Source: Varroa destructor
Lineage: Eukaryota; Arthropoda; Arachnida; Mesostigmata; Varroidae
Reading direction: 5' to 3'
DNA: 64,000 nt
Assembly (NCBI RefSeq): GCF_002443255.2
Contig: NW_019211455.1
Location: forward strand, 56,176,671 to 56,240,670
Below, piece by piece: positions 1 to 11,650 of this stretch. The notes below the pieces were generated by a model. The model saw only the letters and a list, made by a program, of their open reading frames with translations. It was not told the origin of the DNA and did no database searches. Position 1 is the first letter of the stretch. The number at the start of each line of letters is the position of its first letter. The position numbers and the translations under genes are program-made.

Positions 1-1610
1 TGAAAGTGCGGTCATCCTCAACAAGAGCCACCATCATCATCATCCCCATCTGTGCTCAGGCGCTGATTGACGAAGTCGAGGCAACAGCGCGTAGGATCCG
101 CTAAATTTACACGGTCGTGATAGAAGCGTGATCGATTCTGGCGAGAAGTCTGCAAACCCATTGACTGCTTGCTGATTAAGCTACCAGTCAACAGCCACCT
201 CGGGGGACGGGACAAGCTGCAGTTACAGCATATACAGCGTTGTATAGAGTGAGTGTATGTATGTGCTTTTAATTAAAAGATGTAGGTGTTCCCGAAGTTG
301 CTGCTGCCGCCTGTCGTTTTATTTTGCAGCGATCATTATTGCCTTTGTTAAGGCGTTATTTGGATTGTTGCCCGAATCCTATAAGCACGCCACCTAGATA
401 CATCTTTGCCGCACTGGATTTAATTCTGTTTTTAAACGTTAGCTGCATGGGTGTTGCGTATGTGTGAACAATTCCGTTCTTTAGGAAGGCGACTTAGTCC
501 TTTATCCTCCGATCGTATAGGCCTCTGCTCCCTTTTGTTCTTTCACACGAAGGCTCATTATTCACAACTCCATTAGAGATTTTTAACGACAAACCGCGGT
601 CGTTCAAAACGTCGATCGTAGGAGGCCTACTGGCCTGTAAAAGGACAATGAATGGTGGGTTGAAATGGGGAACGATACTCTAGCAGGGACAAGATCAGCA
701 CAAGATTGAAGGAAGAGCGGCTAGCCTATCTCCGGAGGTTGGCAGCCACATCAAGACGTTGTCTATAACCATGATAGAAAAATGCGCACCAACGACCGTT
801 TGGAGTGGCTGTGTGACCGGAGGGTCAGGCCAAGTAAGTAAATGCTCGCGTTATGAGGTAGAAAGACTAGTGACCTCATTGTGTGGGGATGAAGCTACTT
901 CTAAGTACCGGTTGTGAAATATAATCGTGATGCGGCGCTGTACGAGCAGAAGGGTTACCGCGTTCAACCCCACCAGATTGCTTGTAACTCCCGTGGGGAA
1001 CCGAACTCGTAATTGATATGATATAAAAACCATCATTGGGTGTGAAACAGTATTGGAGCACGGCCATAGACCTAAATATGTAAAAGTATACGCACTTGAC
1101 ATTCGTTACCGTATTGGTCTAAGGAAAAAAAGGAGTATCATTAAACAACGCCGCCGGCACCTTATTATAGCCATGGCTTTTATGTCGTATTACACTCGGG
1201 TAGCACTGATTATTTATTCAATTCCTATCATTAAGAAAATGGTTGGTTGCGTCAAGTGTGAGTTAACATATTAATACTATCATACAATTAATAATATCAC
1301 GATATTCTGCACGTCTCGAGTAAAGAAGTCCGTTGCGAAATTGGAAGCATCTTGGGTCTCCTAGTTAGCCTTGGGTTGATATTGGCCCTGTTTATAGTTT
1401 TGTTCTAGATCAACAATGGCCGTAATTCTGTATATTATAATTATGATCCTTCCTGTCAATATAATAATAGTAATAAGGGCATTGACTTGTCCAGTTGTTT
1501 GCAATCGAATTATGGACCGTTTATACGTTCATTGTATAATTGAGATACTGAGTCCCTCTCCTGTCCTGCCTAATTGTCTAGCAGATAGTAGAAATAATGA
1601 GTAATGCCTT

Positions 1611-1631
1611 CGGTTGAATCAAGTTCAACCG
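1611..1631. repeat. Short perfect inverted repeat
   Basis: Arms CGGTTGAA and TTCAACCG are perfectly complementary around a 5-nt loop (TCAAG). It lies in upstream non-coding sequence with no neighbouring feature to explain it. It has no T-run after it and no tRNA-like context, so a function is not implied. Confidence 0.5.
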
Positions 1632-3661
1632 TCGGAGCTAAACCCCATGTTCGACTCACATAAAACAGGCTATAAAAATATTGCTCGAACTTCTGTAAAA
1701 AAGAAATAATGGTTTTTACTCTTATGCTATTCTTAGCTTGATGGCAAACAAGAGCGAAAAGTTCCCAAACTTTTTGTGCGCGTGAACGTACGCTGGTGAC
1801 GGTGGTGATGCAGCGCATTGATTATTATTATTATCAGTGTTTTCTGTTTATAATTATCCATCTTTTGTTAACAGAAATTTGGAAATTCTTCCGCTATAGC
1901 GTATACTTTCTATCGTATGACAAGTGACGTGTATTTGACCGGCTATTGTATTATCGAGAACGGCATCGTAAGATGTCCAAGACCGGCTCTAACTTATTTA
2001 TGCCATTAGACGCATGGTAACAATAAAGGACAATTAGAACTTAATATCGTAAAACGTTTCCATCTACCCTATCCCAGCCATTCTGCAAAACTAAACTAGA
2101 GTGACGTTAGCTAAGTTCCGACATGAAAATTTGCGTTTTTACTGCATGCGCTCATAAGTTTACAAATTACCATGCTCATACGTAATAATAACCACTGCTA
2201 ACCGAGCGGCTGACGACGGCCCTTTCTATACGCCTTTGTTGCTTAAATCAGTTAGCTTCTTAATTCCTATCTTTCTTTAGCCAAAAATCCGACCAAGTAG
2301 TCGAGATTTAGACTAATTTGTGACTCAGAAAGTGTTTTCGATGGCAGTATTTATTTTTGACTTTGACGACAGAATTTATCTTTGGTGACATATCTTTGGT
2401 TTTGCAATATTTGTTTTAAAAATCGAAAACACAATCAGCCGGCTATCGATAAAAACACACTCGTCTAATACACTAGCTTAACCAATAAAACTACAATAAT
2501 ATATATTATATAGTTTAATTAATATGGGCTATATAATAGTATAATAGTTGTACGCCATATACGTAAAGATTTTCTGTGTACAATGTTTTTTTTTTTCTGC
2601 TTTCTACCCTCTTCTTACACGTTGCTGCATTCCCATAAAGTATCAACTTAAACCACGCAGTAACTATAAGAATTTTTGTCTTTTTTTTTTTTTGAAAATT
2701 GCGGTGAACAACAAGCAAACATTTCACCCTTTCTATTAGCCTTTAACAGCAAAGAGCTGGAAAAAGTAGAAGCGACGTAAGAGCCATAGCGAGTTTTGAC
2801 GGTCTTGACAGGATAATTCACAGTTACTTGCGTACAAATTGAAACTTTTATTGAAGCATACGTAAAAGTGGGGCACTTCGATTGCAGGTATGCTAGTTCT
2901 ACTCGTCAAAATTGGCTCGCCTGCTTTAGACGCCAATACGCCTATACTGTACATGACTAACCGGATTAATCATGTGACTGCCAGTTCTCGCAAGACGATG
3001 CAACATGGCCAGGAAAAAATCATTTGTTATTTCTCAGGAAGATGTCTTTTGTATTAGTGAAAACTCTACCAATGGTTAGTGAGATCGAGCAGGGACTTCC
3101 GGACCTATTCATTCAGCTTATTGCTCGTTTGCTACTATCTCGCAGCGCTGTTTATACTGCGAGAAAGTAGTTTGACCGATTTCGTTGTTTCATGCATAAA
3201 AAAGGCCACAACGTTTGGGCAGAGAAGAATCGTTTTCTTTCGCTATTCGTACTTTTCTACTTTCGTCCACCCTTTTGCAAGAACGATTCTAGGTCACACG
3301 ACGTGTTGACCAAAAGCAAGCGCACCGACGGTCCATTCATCCGTAGGCGTGCGCTTTTCAGATGTACGTTGCCAGATAGAGGGCAACTTGGGATGTACAC
3401 AGATAAAGCTACATAGATATGGTCAAAAAGGCGAGAACAGCATTAATTACCACAACCGTACATAGACGCGCATACGCAGCAAAAAATAGCAAGAGACAGG
3501 AAATTCTGGCAGACGTTGGTGTACAGACATACGTTCACCGGCACATCAGCTAGCATAGCCTTTGCGACACTGAAAGAGGGAACGGCAAAGGGCAAATTTG
3601 CAGCAGGATTTGAGCATCAAAGGATGAAAAGAGATTGGTTTGATAAGCGAAAATTTTTGCC

Positions 3662-3684
3662 AGAGAGAGAGAGAGAGAGAGAGA
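3662..3684. repeat. (GA)n microsatellite
   Basis: About eleven uninterrupted GA dinucleotides form a pure simple repeat in upstream sequence. GA tracts can bind GAGA-type factors in arthropods, but nothing else here shows that use. Confidence 0.85.
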
Positions 3685-3835
3685 AGGGCAAAGTAAGGAC
3701 AGGGTAAGCTGACGCGCAACCTTTTACCGAGAAAGTAGATAGATCGGTGGCGATATTATTGTAGTAGGGGTAGATAGTTTACGACGTACACTTTGATACA
3801 TCTACGTTGTACGAAATAAAAGCTAATGGTCGGTT

Positions 3836-3869
3836 AAGGTTGTTACTTTAAAAGGTTGTTACTGTTTAA
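3836..3869. repeat. Tandem duplication of a 16-18 bp unit
   Basis: The unit AAGGTTGTTACTTTAA is followed directly by AAGGTTGTTACTGTTTAA. It looks like a recent local slippage duplication with a 2-nt insertion in the second copy. It lies about 1 kb upstream of the phospholipase start codon. Confidence 0.75.
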
Positions 3870-4439
3870 AGGAACTGATCATTCGTTCTTTTATAGGACT
3901 AATCTAACTCTTAGTCTTTTTTCGTTTACTTTCCTTTAGTATCTTGTATAATTGATTGAATATCCTGTCATAATTTTTAGACACACTACGAACAAGTGGC
4001 TTGGTTTTTTCTTGTTCTTTCAGGTCTTACCGGTGACTTACGTGTAACTTATGAGTCGCTTGGTATAGAGCGACCAATAGGCATGAAGGTCGGCTGAGGA
4101 CCCTGCCGGCTAGCTTTACTGGTAGCAGGCGTCTAGTGTCTAAGTTCGAAGAGCTGAATCAAAAAAGTAACAAACTTGTCGTCATTCAACAACAACATCA
4201 ACTCTCTTACCTTCACGAATCGATCGAAGACTCTCGGCAATATTATGCATTGTTTCGCATGCAACTGCTATTCCAGTCGACGCCACAATACGAGACACGC
4301 GCTGATCTCGTCTACAAAGTTTACGTCATCTTCAGTTCCGTCTTTATGAAGAACTGTTGAGATTGATTCCCTCATTCTCGCTGCACAGGAGCGTACTCTA
4401 ATATGCCGATGTCTTTTTGCTGACTAAAGTCATTATCCA

Positions 4440-4907
4440 TTGTCATTGCATCCATTGTCGATCGGGTGACGCAGTGAAGCTTTGCCGAAGTTGACCTCTC
4501 CCCTGCGGGACCGGATCAGTATCGACTGAGACCCAGAACGCACGGTAACAGCTCAAAGAGCTGGCCCAGGCCGGCGAAGCTGGTCTGCAGTAGAGGTCTG
4601 CAGAACCAGCCGCCGCGGTATTGATGGGGCAGTGGACGAGGCTCATCGATGATCGAAGAGGGCGCTATTAACAAGCGCCCACTGCTCGAGGTGCAGCACC
4701 TCTTGTTCCTCGACGTCGACCTCGCGCTTCGACGTCAGGTGGGAAGTCGAAAAGAGGCGTTCAGCGTAAAACGGCGATTTGAAACCGCCGTTAATTACCA
4801 TTTGGCACCGAGCTAACCCAGCTAAGGCGTGGCTGTTGTGCTTCGCTTACGTGGCGCTTACAGCATTGGCGAGGCAGAAAAACAACATCAACAACTACAA
4901 CTACAAG
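4440..4907 (+). promoter_or_regulatory. Putative promoter / 5' UTR block of the norpA-like gene
   Basis: Sequence immediately before the start codon is visibly richer in G+C and CpG than its surroundings. It contains four short inverted repeats in about 215 bp: 4579-4610 (one bulged base), 4660-4680 (GGGCGCT/AGCGCCC), 4688-4702 (GAGGTGC/GCACCTC around a single A) and 4770-4792 (AACGGCG/CGCCGTT). An arthropod initiator-like TCAGT occurs near 4515, but I see no TATA box at a fitting distance. The block could be promoter, structured 5' UTR or both; the transcription start is not determined. The reading frame is open upstream to 4779 without a better ATG. Confidence 0.4.
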
Positions 4908-4991
4908 ATGACAAAAGCGTACGAATTCAACTGGAGGAGGGTCGTTCCAGACGCGCTCTTGCAAGGCTGTGTCTTCGATCGATGGGAAGAG
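4908..4991 (+). CDS. norpA: Phospholipase C-beta (norpA/PLCB4 type), coding exon 1
   Basis: First coding exon of a Gq-activated phosphoinositide phospholipase C. The enzyme cleaves PIP2 at the plasma membrane into IP3 and diacylglycerol; in arthropod eyes the norpA protein drives phototransduction. The 28 codons start MTKAYEFNW and end GCVFDRWEE, closely resembling the N terminus of Drosophila NorpA and vertebrate PLCB4 (family pattern M-[TA]-K-x-YEF-x-W, then VFDR[WY]). The ATG is chosen because family members start at this point and it has A at -3. The exon ends GAAGAG|GTAAGTA, a strong donor in phase 0. The next coding exon is 34.2 kb away. The alternative, the paralogue Plc21C (PLCB1 type), fits less well. 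Confidence 0.88.
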
Positions 4992-6232
4992 GTAAGTAAC
5001 TGTTGGCATGTCAACGTTGTCTCTCACTTTGTCCTAATATTCGATAGCATCATGGAATACAATAGGCATACAACGCGTGTAGTCATGACAGCAACCATAA
5101 ATTACGGTATTGGCCAAATATAGAAAAAGTTTTTAAAGAAAAAAACTAATACACGGATTTAAATAACGTAGTGTGTTAATTCCTTTCACTTTTAATATAT
5201 GTGAGTAAAGAAAATGCTATGTCATAAAATGCCTTTCAAAAAAGTCGCCATTTTTTTTTTACATAGTTTTGAATGGAGACAGAAATATATCGATTTGTAC
5301 TCAGCGAATCAGATTTACTATCTTAACCTTAGCTTAAGTTTTGCTAGTGCTTATAGGCTCAGCTATGTTATATATAAACCAGCCGGTGTTTGTTTGAGAC
5401 CTGTAAATTCATGCGGAACTAACTATGGATGTGGTATTATTTATGGTTATGATTGTAATCGATACCTTTAAGGTTTTCGTTAAGTTCTTCATACATGCCT
5501 AGAGCAAATGTAGTTAGTCTATATTCTAGTGGCTACAATCTTCATGCTGCCTTTCTATCTGATGTTTGACCAAAAAAAGTGTGGTCTGAACGCATTCACT
5601 GGCAGCAGCGGTACGTCTACTAAGCGTATGCCTTTATCCGCGCTTCGTTAGTGCTGTCAGTTGCTTCGTTTTCCGATTTCTGCAGATGTCTTCGCACCCT
5701 GCGCCCCTTTGGTCTTCCGTACCGCTAAATCTTCATTTCACTGTGCCTGACGTTACACAACGCGGCTTAGTACGTACATGCCGGTAGAGGTACTACTACG
5801 ACGACTACTATCCGAGTTGGACGAGATATGTGGGGTCTTCTTTGTCACGTGGCCTTCCTTATTCATCGGCGCTAACGACACTGCCGCCTTCACCGAAATA
5901 ACTGTCTTCCTGCTTTCTTCATCCTTGCTTAATATCTCGCTCCATTTTCTTGTACATCGTCTGCTTACTAGCGCGAGATAAGTATGTTTGTCCACAACCT
6001 TTTTTCTACCTTGTCTCCTGCTGCGGACGTCCGTTATTTTGTATGCAACGTATAAAGAGTGCGTATGCATATCTGGAATGACTCCATGTGGCGCATACAT
6101 CACAGTTCAGCTTCGGGCGCTGTCGTTGTTGCTAATATTATGGTAGTTATCGGTATACGCGTCATCTCGGTAACCCATTGTTGCGAAAATTTGGAGGTTG
6201 GCCGCATCTGTAGCTGTAACTAGACCCGGCCG

Positions 6233-6251
6233 TTATTATTATTATTATTAT
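6233..6251. repeat. (TTA)n microsatellite
   Basis: Six TTA units in a row within intron 1, a simple sequence repeat with no other structure attached. Confidence 0.85.
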
Positions 6252-9152
6252 GTATTAAAGAGTTTGGATGCTATGATTGTCTCCTCTGCGTTTCCTGTAG
6301 ATTGTTTTCTCTGGCAACCTCGATCTCCCCCTGGGCATCAACACACCTGCGGAGAAGGATAAGATTAGCCGTTATAGTTATATCGTACCAAACAGGGCCT
6401 AAAACGTCAGATAGGTCAAAGTACAATAGGTGGCATAAGGTTTAGAGGCGACAAACAAATATGCAAAACGTATCATTTAGTTGTGATCGAAACTCACAAT
6501 TATTCTAGATTCATTTAATAGATGTATATACAAGTTGAATGTCCTATACTTAAATAACGCTTTGTGGCGTTCAATACGACATTGCCACTTGATTTTCTTT
6601 CATTGGTTTACTGCAGTTCGCTTCCTTTTATACCCTCCAGTACCACTATGTACATTACTAGTACAAAGTTACTAGCAGCAAAACGCCTAGCATTTGCATT
6701 ATTATTGGTTGGAGCAAAAATGAATTCTTGCTTCTTTTACCAGTAGCAACAGCCGTGGTAGAGGCGATGGTAATTGTCGGAAATCACTCCCAAACCTTGT
6801 TTCATTGCCTTGCCTTTTCCCTCAGGATTCGCCAGTCCTGCTTGAGGGCTCATTAACTTCCAGTATCTTCATTTTACTTTAAGTTCCCCCTCTCTATCCA
6901 CTCCTCTAATGCTCGTTTCGTCATTATGCTGTTGGTATAGACATCTGTAAGCATATGGCCAACCTTCACTAGACGTACCTATTTTTCTAAACTTATTCCT
7001 TATACCACTTAGGCGATTCTCCTTTTCCAGTATGCCCAGTTCTTCTGGATCAAAGCTGAGGTTTCGTGTCGCCACATGCGCTAACTGCTTGATTTTCCAT
7101 TTGAAAAAAAAAGAGACGGACGTAAGCTTCGCTGCCCCCTACCCCGGATTTGCTCAGATCGTAAAAGGTTAGCCGTATCCACAGCACCAGCGACGTTTCC
7201 TTTTGACTTTCTTTGTTGTTCCCTCTGTTATCGGATAGTTACCAACTTTGGCTTTTGTCAACGTACCTGAACAGCCAAGTCGGGTTCTGTCTTGACGAGA
7301 GTATAAAAAAAGGCAAGAAATACGAGACTTCCACAAAGGCTGAAGAAAAATTAACACAAGGACGTAATACTACTGCTAAGTATGCTGGCATTAAACGGTT
7401 AAGGCCAGGCAGAGATAGACAATCAGTGGCCACTGCCCTCTAAACCCGCATAATCCGCGTTTTGCCTTCACCAATCGCTCCTCCCATGTAATTCGTTCGA
7501 TTTAGCTTTTTTAGCCTTATAGTCCAGCATTCGGCATCAGTTATCTGTTTTTTTTTTTCTTAATTTTTCAAAAAGCCAGTGGCGAGCGTTTTTCAAAAAA
7601 GAGTAAGGTGGATCGGCATATGGGTGATAAATTGCAAAGAGGAGCAAATCTCACAGGAGATTTCTTACGAAGTGCGCGTAACCGGTTGAGTCTATAGAGC
7701 AGCTCTGTCTTGCCTTACGTTACTTTCCGTTGTCCTGCTAATAGCCTGCGAATAGTCAAACGACGCCTGGCTGGAGCAGAGTACTTCCTAAAGCAAGACC
7801 CTCCAGTTCCACAAAAGACCATTGGTAACACAGAAAAGAAAAAACAACGAATAACCACTGCAGTTCTATGAAAGTCAGTATAAAAGAAAAGAGAAGAAAG
7901 AGGACAGACGCCAACACTGCCTAACAATTACGTTGTCTAGTACAGAATACATTGTACAGTAAGTAAATGGGTACGGCAAGAGGATCAAGTCACTCGATGT
8001 CACAGAAGACTGAATGCCTTAAGGCTAGTCTAGCCTATAAGAAGAGCGAACAACTGTGTTTAGCTAGAACTAAGGAAACTGGCAAGCGATAGAAGCGAAG
8101 GCGGGAAAGAAATGTCCATCCATACGTAGGGAACGAAAACAGCACGTGACAGACCAAAATGGACCCTGACGGGAACTGCTAGAATAGGAGCTTGAGTGCA
8201 AGAAGATTTCCATGAGCAGCAGAAATACGGTGGCGACTGAACGGACGGTACATCGGCCAACGTTGGACAGTTCAAATCTTTAGTTTACCAAAAGCAGCCA
8301 GGAAACGATGTTAGAGAAAAAATCATGTATATATAGGTAAAGGAACTTGGTGAATAAGATTTTGATGGGGTTTCTAGGTCGGGGTCTACTTGGGGCCTGT
8401 CCATCCAATAGTTGCAAGTAAACTGGGTTCGGAAAACGCTGATGCTCAACGTACTTATTTTCATCTAATAGTGATGCTCAGCTGCTGCAAAGCCTGTGGT
8501 CGCCATCGGACTTCAGCAAAGGATTGAGCTAAACTTGGCTGAAAATGGATGGGCTGGCAGTGATAGGGAGAGCGAAAAGGACGAAAGACGCCATACGGTG
8601 GTTCCCGTATTCCACGCCTACACTAAGATAATCCATTTTGCAATAGGAACTAGAAGCTGAATCTTGTTCCTTTGGCGTTCATCTTCTTGAAAAGCTGACT
8701 CAAACACCTATGAAACAACAGGCAGAAAAGAAAAAGCCTGATTGGATGGTAGCTTAACCAGTGAACGTTCAGAATATTTGGCGGTAGCCGATTCTGTTTT
8801 TCCCCTTTCCACTTTTCCCTTTCTTGCTTTCGCTCACGCCGCTTCCAGGGCGCGGTGATTCTGTTGCAGGGGAAGCGCAGACGATAGACGGCTACAGTCA
8901 GAACAGCAAAACAACAAAGTAAAGCCTGAAAACAAGAGGAAGTGAGACTCAAGACAAGACACAAAAGGGGCAGTAAATAGAGAGAAGCTTGTTGGGCTGT
9001 TGGGCTTTTAGTCGGTGGCAAGCGGAAACGAGAAACTCTGTTCCCGGTTTCAGCATCTTTTCAATGTTGCTCTAGCTGTGAGAGGCAACCCGACTTGTCA
9101 GACTTCAAGACGCTCTTAAACAGACTCAGCAAAAGCTTCTTTTCTATATCAT

Positions 9153-9178
9153 TGCTGCTGCTGCTGCTGCTGCTGCTG
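9153..9178. repeat. (TGC)n / (CAG)n trinucleotide run
   Basis: Almost nine uninterrupted TGC units lie in intron 1. Read on either strand it would encode a homopolymer (Leu, Ala, Cys, Gln or Ser), but no long open frame with coding character surrounds it. I treat it as an intronic microsatellite. Confidence 0.85.
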
Positions 9179-10106
9179 TTCTTACGGTAGCCATGTAATC
9201 TTGTAAGAATGAGTAGGATGACAGGACAAACTTGGCGCTATGGTAACCGGGGATGACTGGCATCTGACTTGTCGTTGGTCTTATCGGTTGCATGCAGGCA
9301 AAAGCTTACCCATTCTATAGAAATAATCTTGCCAGCGACAGAAACTGGGGGAAATTGCGCAAGGCTTTATTTACTTGCCGTGCTTGTAGCCAGACAGGAG
9401 TGGTTGTACTGTACGTCATCTGCTATGGTCAAGGAACAACAGAGAGAAAGAACGAAAGTGGGGAACCTTGCACTTTGTATTTGCAACGACGCCTAGTTCT
9501 AACCCGACGGCAGTGCAATGTAGTATCGCTGTATATTTACCAGCTAGAAGATAAACCGTTCGGTGTACTTGCCCGTGCAGTGCCTACTTTCCGACTTCTT
9601 GGCTTTTTCGTCTGGTCAGAATAAGGAGGTTATTAAACTAGGACAGATCGCTGCTACGGTCACGACAACACCCTCGTTCAATTGTCTTATGAAACTCGGC
9701 ATCTGTGGCTGAACAAGAGAAAAGCTGGAGCCCATGATCTTCAATGTCTAGAAAGTCTGCCTCGAAAGAAACATGTGAAGCGAGCAGGAATTAGACCAGC
9801 GACATCTCGGTGCTAATGCAGAGTTAATATGGCATAATGGCCACTGAATGTAGAGCCATAAATGTTTTTGTGCTGCTCTATGCCATGTTTCGGGAAGGTG
9901 GGTATGAAGGAGGACATAATGAAATATATCTGTACTGTTTGAAATGTGCATATGAAAAAAATAAGGTCGGACTAGACGGTAACAATTTTTAGCTTAGTAA
10001 TCGTTAGGACGGCATCGTATAAACATCGTATTGCGATGTTAAGAGCGATTGTTAGGAGCTAACAAGTAAGTCCATAGAGATAAAAATCGGTAAAAATTAT
10101 TATAAA

Positions 10107-10120
10107 TATATATATATATA
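10107..10120. repeat. (AT)n run at left edge of assembly gap
   Basis: A TA dinucleotide run goes directly into the N tract, so the gap was probably caused by an unresolved AT microsatellite. The right flank resumes in A/T-rich sequence. Confidence 0.75.
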
Positions 10121-10220
10121 NNNNNNNNNNNNNNNNNNNNNNNNNNNNNNNNNNNNNNNNNNNNNNNNNNNNNNNNNNNNNNNNNNNNNNNNNNNNNNNN
10201 NNNNNNNNNNNNNNNNNNNN
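10121..10220. other. Assembly gap of 100 N
   Basis: Exactly 100 N, the usual placeholder for a gap of unknown length between contigs. The true distance is therefore unknown. Predicted frames that run through it are artefacts. Confidence 0.97.
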
Positions 10221-11620
10221 AAAATATAAATAAAAAAAATAATAACAGTGGCAAGCGAGACCAACGATTTTCACCGAATTGATGTTTACGAATTTACCTC
10301 ATTCAAGAATAGATACTAACAATGCAAATGTTAAAACTTCTCTGGATATACATATATATACAGATATATATATATATACACACATTTTTCTTGTAGAAAG
10401 GTACTCAAACATAATAACCTGGTAAGAATACCACATGAATCTTAACGCATATGTACACCTTGCGGAACTGGCTTCGTGGCTCTCTTCGTGGTCATTTGAA
10501 GTAACGACTTGAGTGGCAAACCATTTTTGCTTGGCACGCGCCATGCGATCATGCTACTCAAGTACGGTCCAGCTTGGGTAGCGTATATTCGTTGGTACAT
10601 GTTAGCTAGAAGAAGAGTGGTTGAAATAGAAGAGAATAACTACACGAGGAGCAGCAGCGGAAACAACAACACTAAGAACCCGCTTTAGTTGGTTGTTAAA
10701 CTCCTTATAATAACGTAGTTTTCGTCTGCTATCTTTCGAAACCTGGGCTTTAGTATCACAGCGTAAACATTCTGAAGCGACGTTCAGACACCCACCGATT
10801 CTCCTATCCAATTATATAGTGGTATCTATTATCGCAGTGAAAACGGTAAATGATTTGCTAATTATTACGAGCAGTGTTACGCACATGGCTGTTCGATTTG
10901 TGGAGGGTCTTATTCCTGACGACTTCATTGACAGACTCCTGGCTAATAGAACGATCTTTGACTGGACGGCGAAAGCGAGTGATTAAACGTTACTATTATT
11001 ATACATTATACCGTTAGCTATCATGAAACGACTACTGGCAAAGCTGTAAACGAGACAATCTTTGGATGTTAAGCCTTGTTAGCTTGGCGCAAATAGTGTG
11101 CAAAAGTAAACGTCGACATGGGAATTTTGCAGGATGATTGGCCGATCTACAGATTAGAGAAATTCTCGTTAGGAGTTGAGATTCTGCTCATTCGTTCGTT
11201 ACATCATCGTCTATATGGAAACGTGGTGAACTCTTGTGCTTTTCATGTTTCGTGATGATAAAGTTAGGGAAGTTGCCCTGCATCAACCTCGGGCCTCACT
11301 CGAGCAGAGTGCGAGAAAGTATTGCTATGGATTAGGATCTCTTGCCGCACCTAATAATATAGGTACGCACGCATAGACACACACATATATATAAAATGTT
11401 GTTACAAGCGAATCCACCTGACTTTGAAACTGGACAACATTTTGGAGTACGCGCCACTAGCAGCCGAATTTGACTGGCAAATACTCAGTGTGAACTGGTT
11501 GAGTTTAGACGGAAAAACATCTTTTAGTTTCAAAAATAAAAACTGAATAATCATGTTATTGTTCTCTCAAAGTTCCTAAAAACTGGGAAAATTCATCGAA
11601 GATTGCATCGAAGATCCTGC

Positions 11621-11650
11621 TCCTTACGTAATGAAGACATTACGTAAGGA
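11621..11650. repeat. Perfect 13-bp inverted repeat, 4-nt loop
   Basis: Arms TCCTTACGTAATG and CATTACGTAAGGA are exactly complementary around the loop AAGA. Each arm holds the palindrome TTACGTAA, a PAR-bZIP / E4BP4-type binding-site sequence (established knowledge), so the site could bind such a factor twice. Whether it is used is inference. It lies in intron 1 about 6.6 kb after exon 1. Confidence 0.65.

Larger units (their letters stand above)
1..4439. other. Upstream sequence, no recognisable gene
   Basis: This lies 5' of the phospholipase gene. Open frames on both strands are short (the longest about 80 codons), overlap each other and resemble no family I know. Simple structures seen are an 8-bp perfect hairpin at 1611-1631, T-rich and A-rich runs near 2586 and 2680, a GA microsatellite at 3662-3684 and a 16-18 bp tandem duplication at 3836-3869. 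Promoters or 5' UTR exons of the downstream gene could lie here, but none can be placed from sequence alone. Confidence 0.5.
4992..10106. other. Intron 1, part a: no gene seen
   Basis: This is ordinary intronic sequence. It contains a TTA microsatellite at 6233-6251 and a CTG run at 9153-9178. The longest frame, 123 codons on the minus strand at 8650-9021, is leucine/cysteine-rich and hydrophobic in its first half with a Lys/Arg/Glu run in the middle. It matches no family I recognise and has no supporting context. Confidence 0.5.

Noticed and set aside
4136..4360. 74-codon frame about 0.6 kb upstream of exon 1, considered as an extra 5' coding exon
   Set aside because: It lacks an ATG start and consensus splice sites, and the phospholipase family starts at the MTK of exon 1.
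8650..9021. 123-codon minus-strand frame, hydrophobic, could be a small membrane protein
   Set aside because: The hydrophobicity comes from a purine-rich plus strand, with no domain, no splice or promoter signal, and no neighbouring gene.
10039..10274. Frames spanning the N tract
   Set aside because: They consist largely of undefined residues across an assembly gap. The same applies to the frames across 52668-52767.
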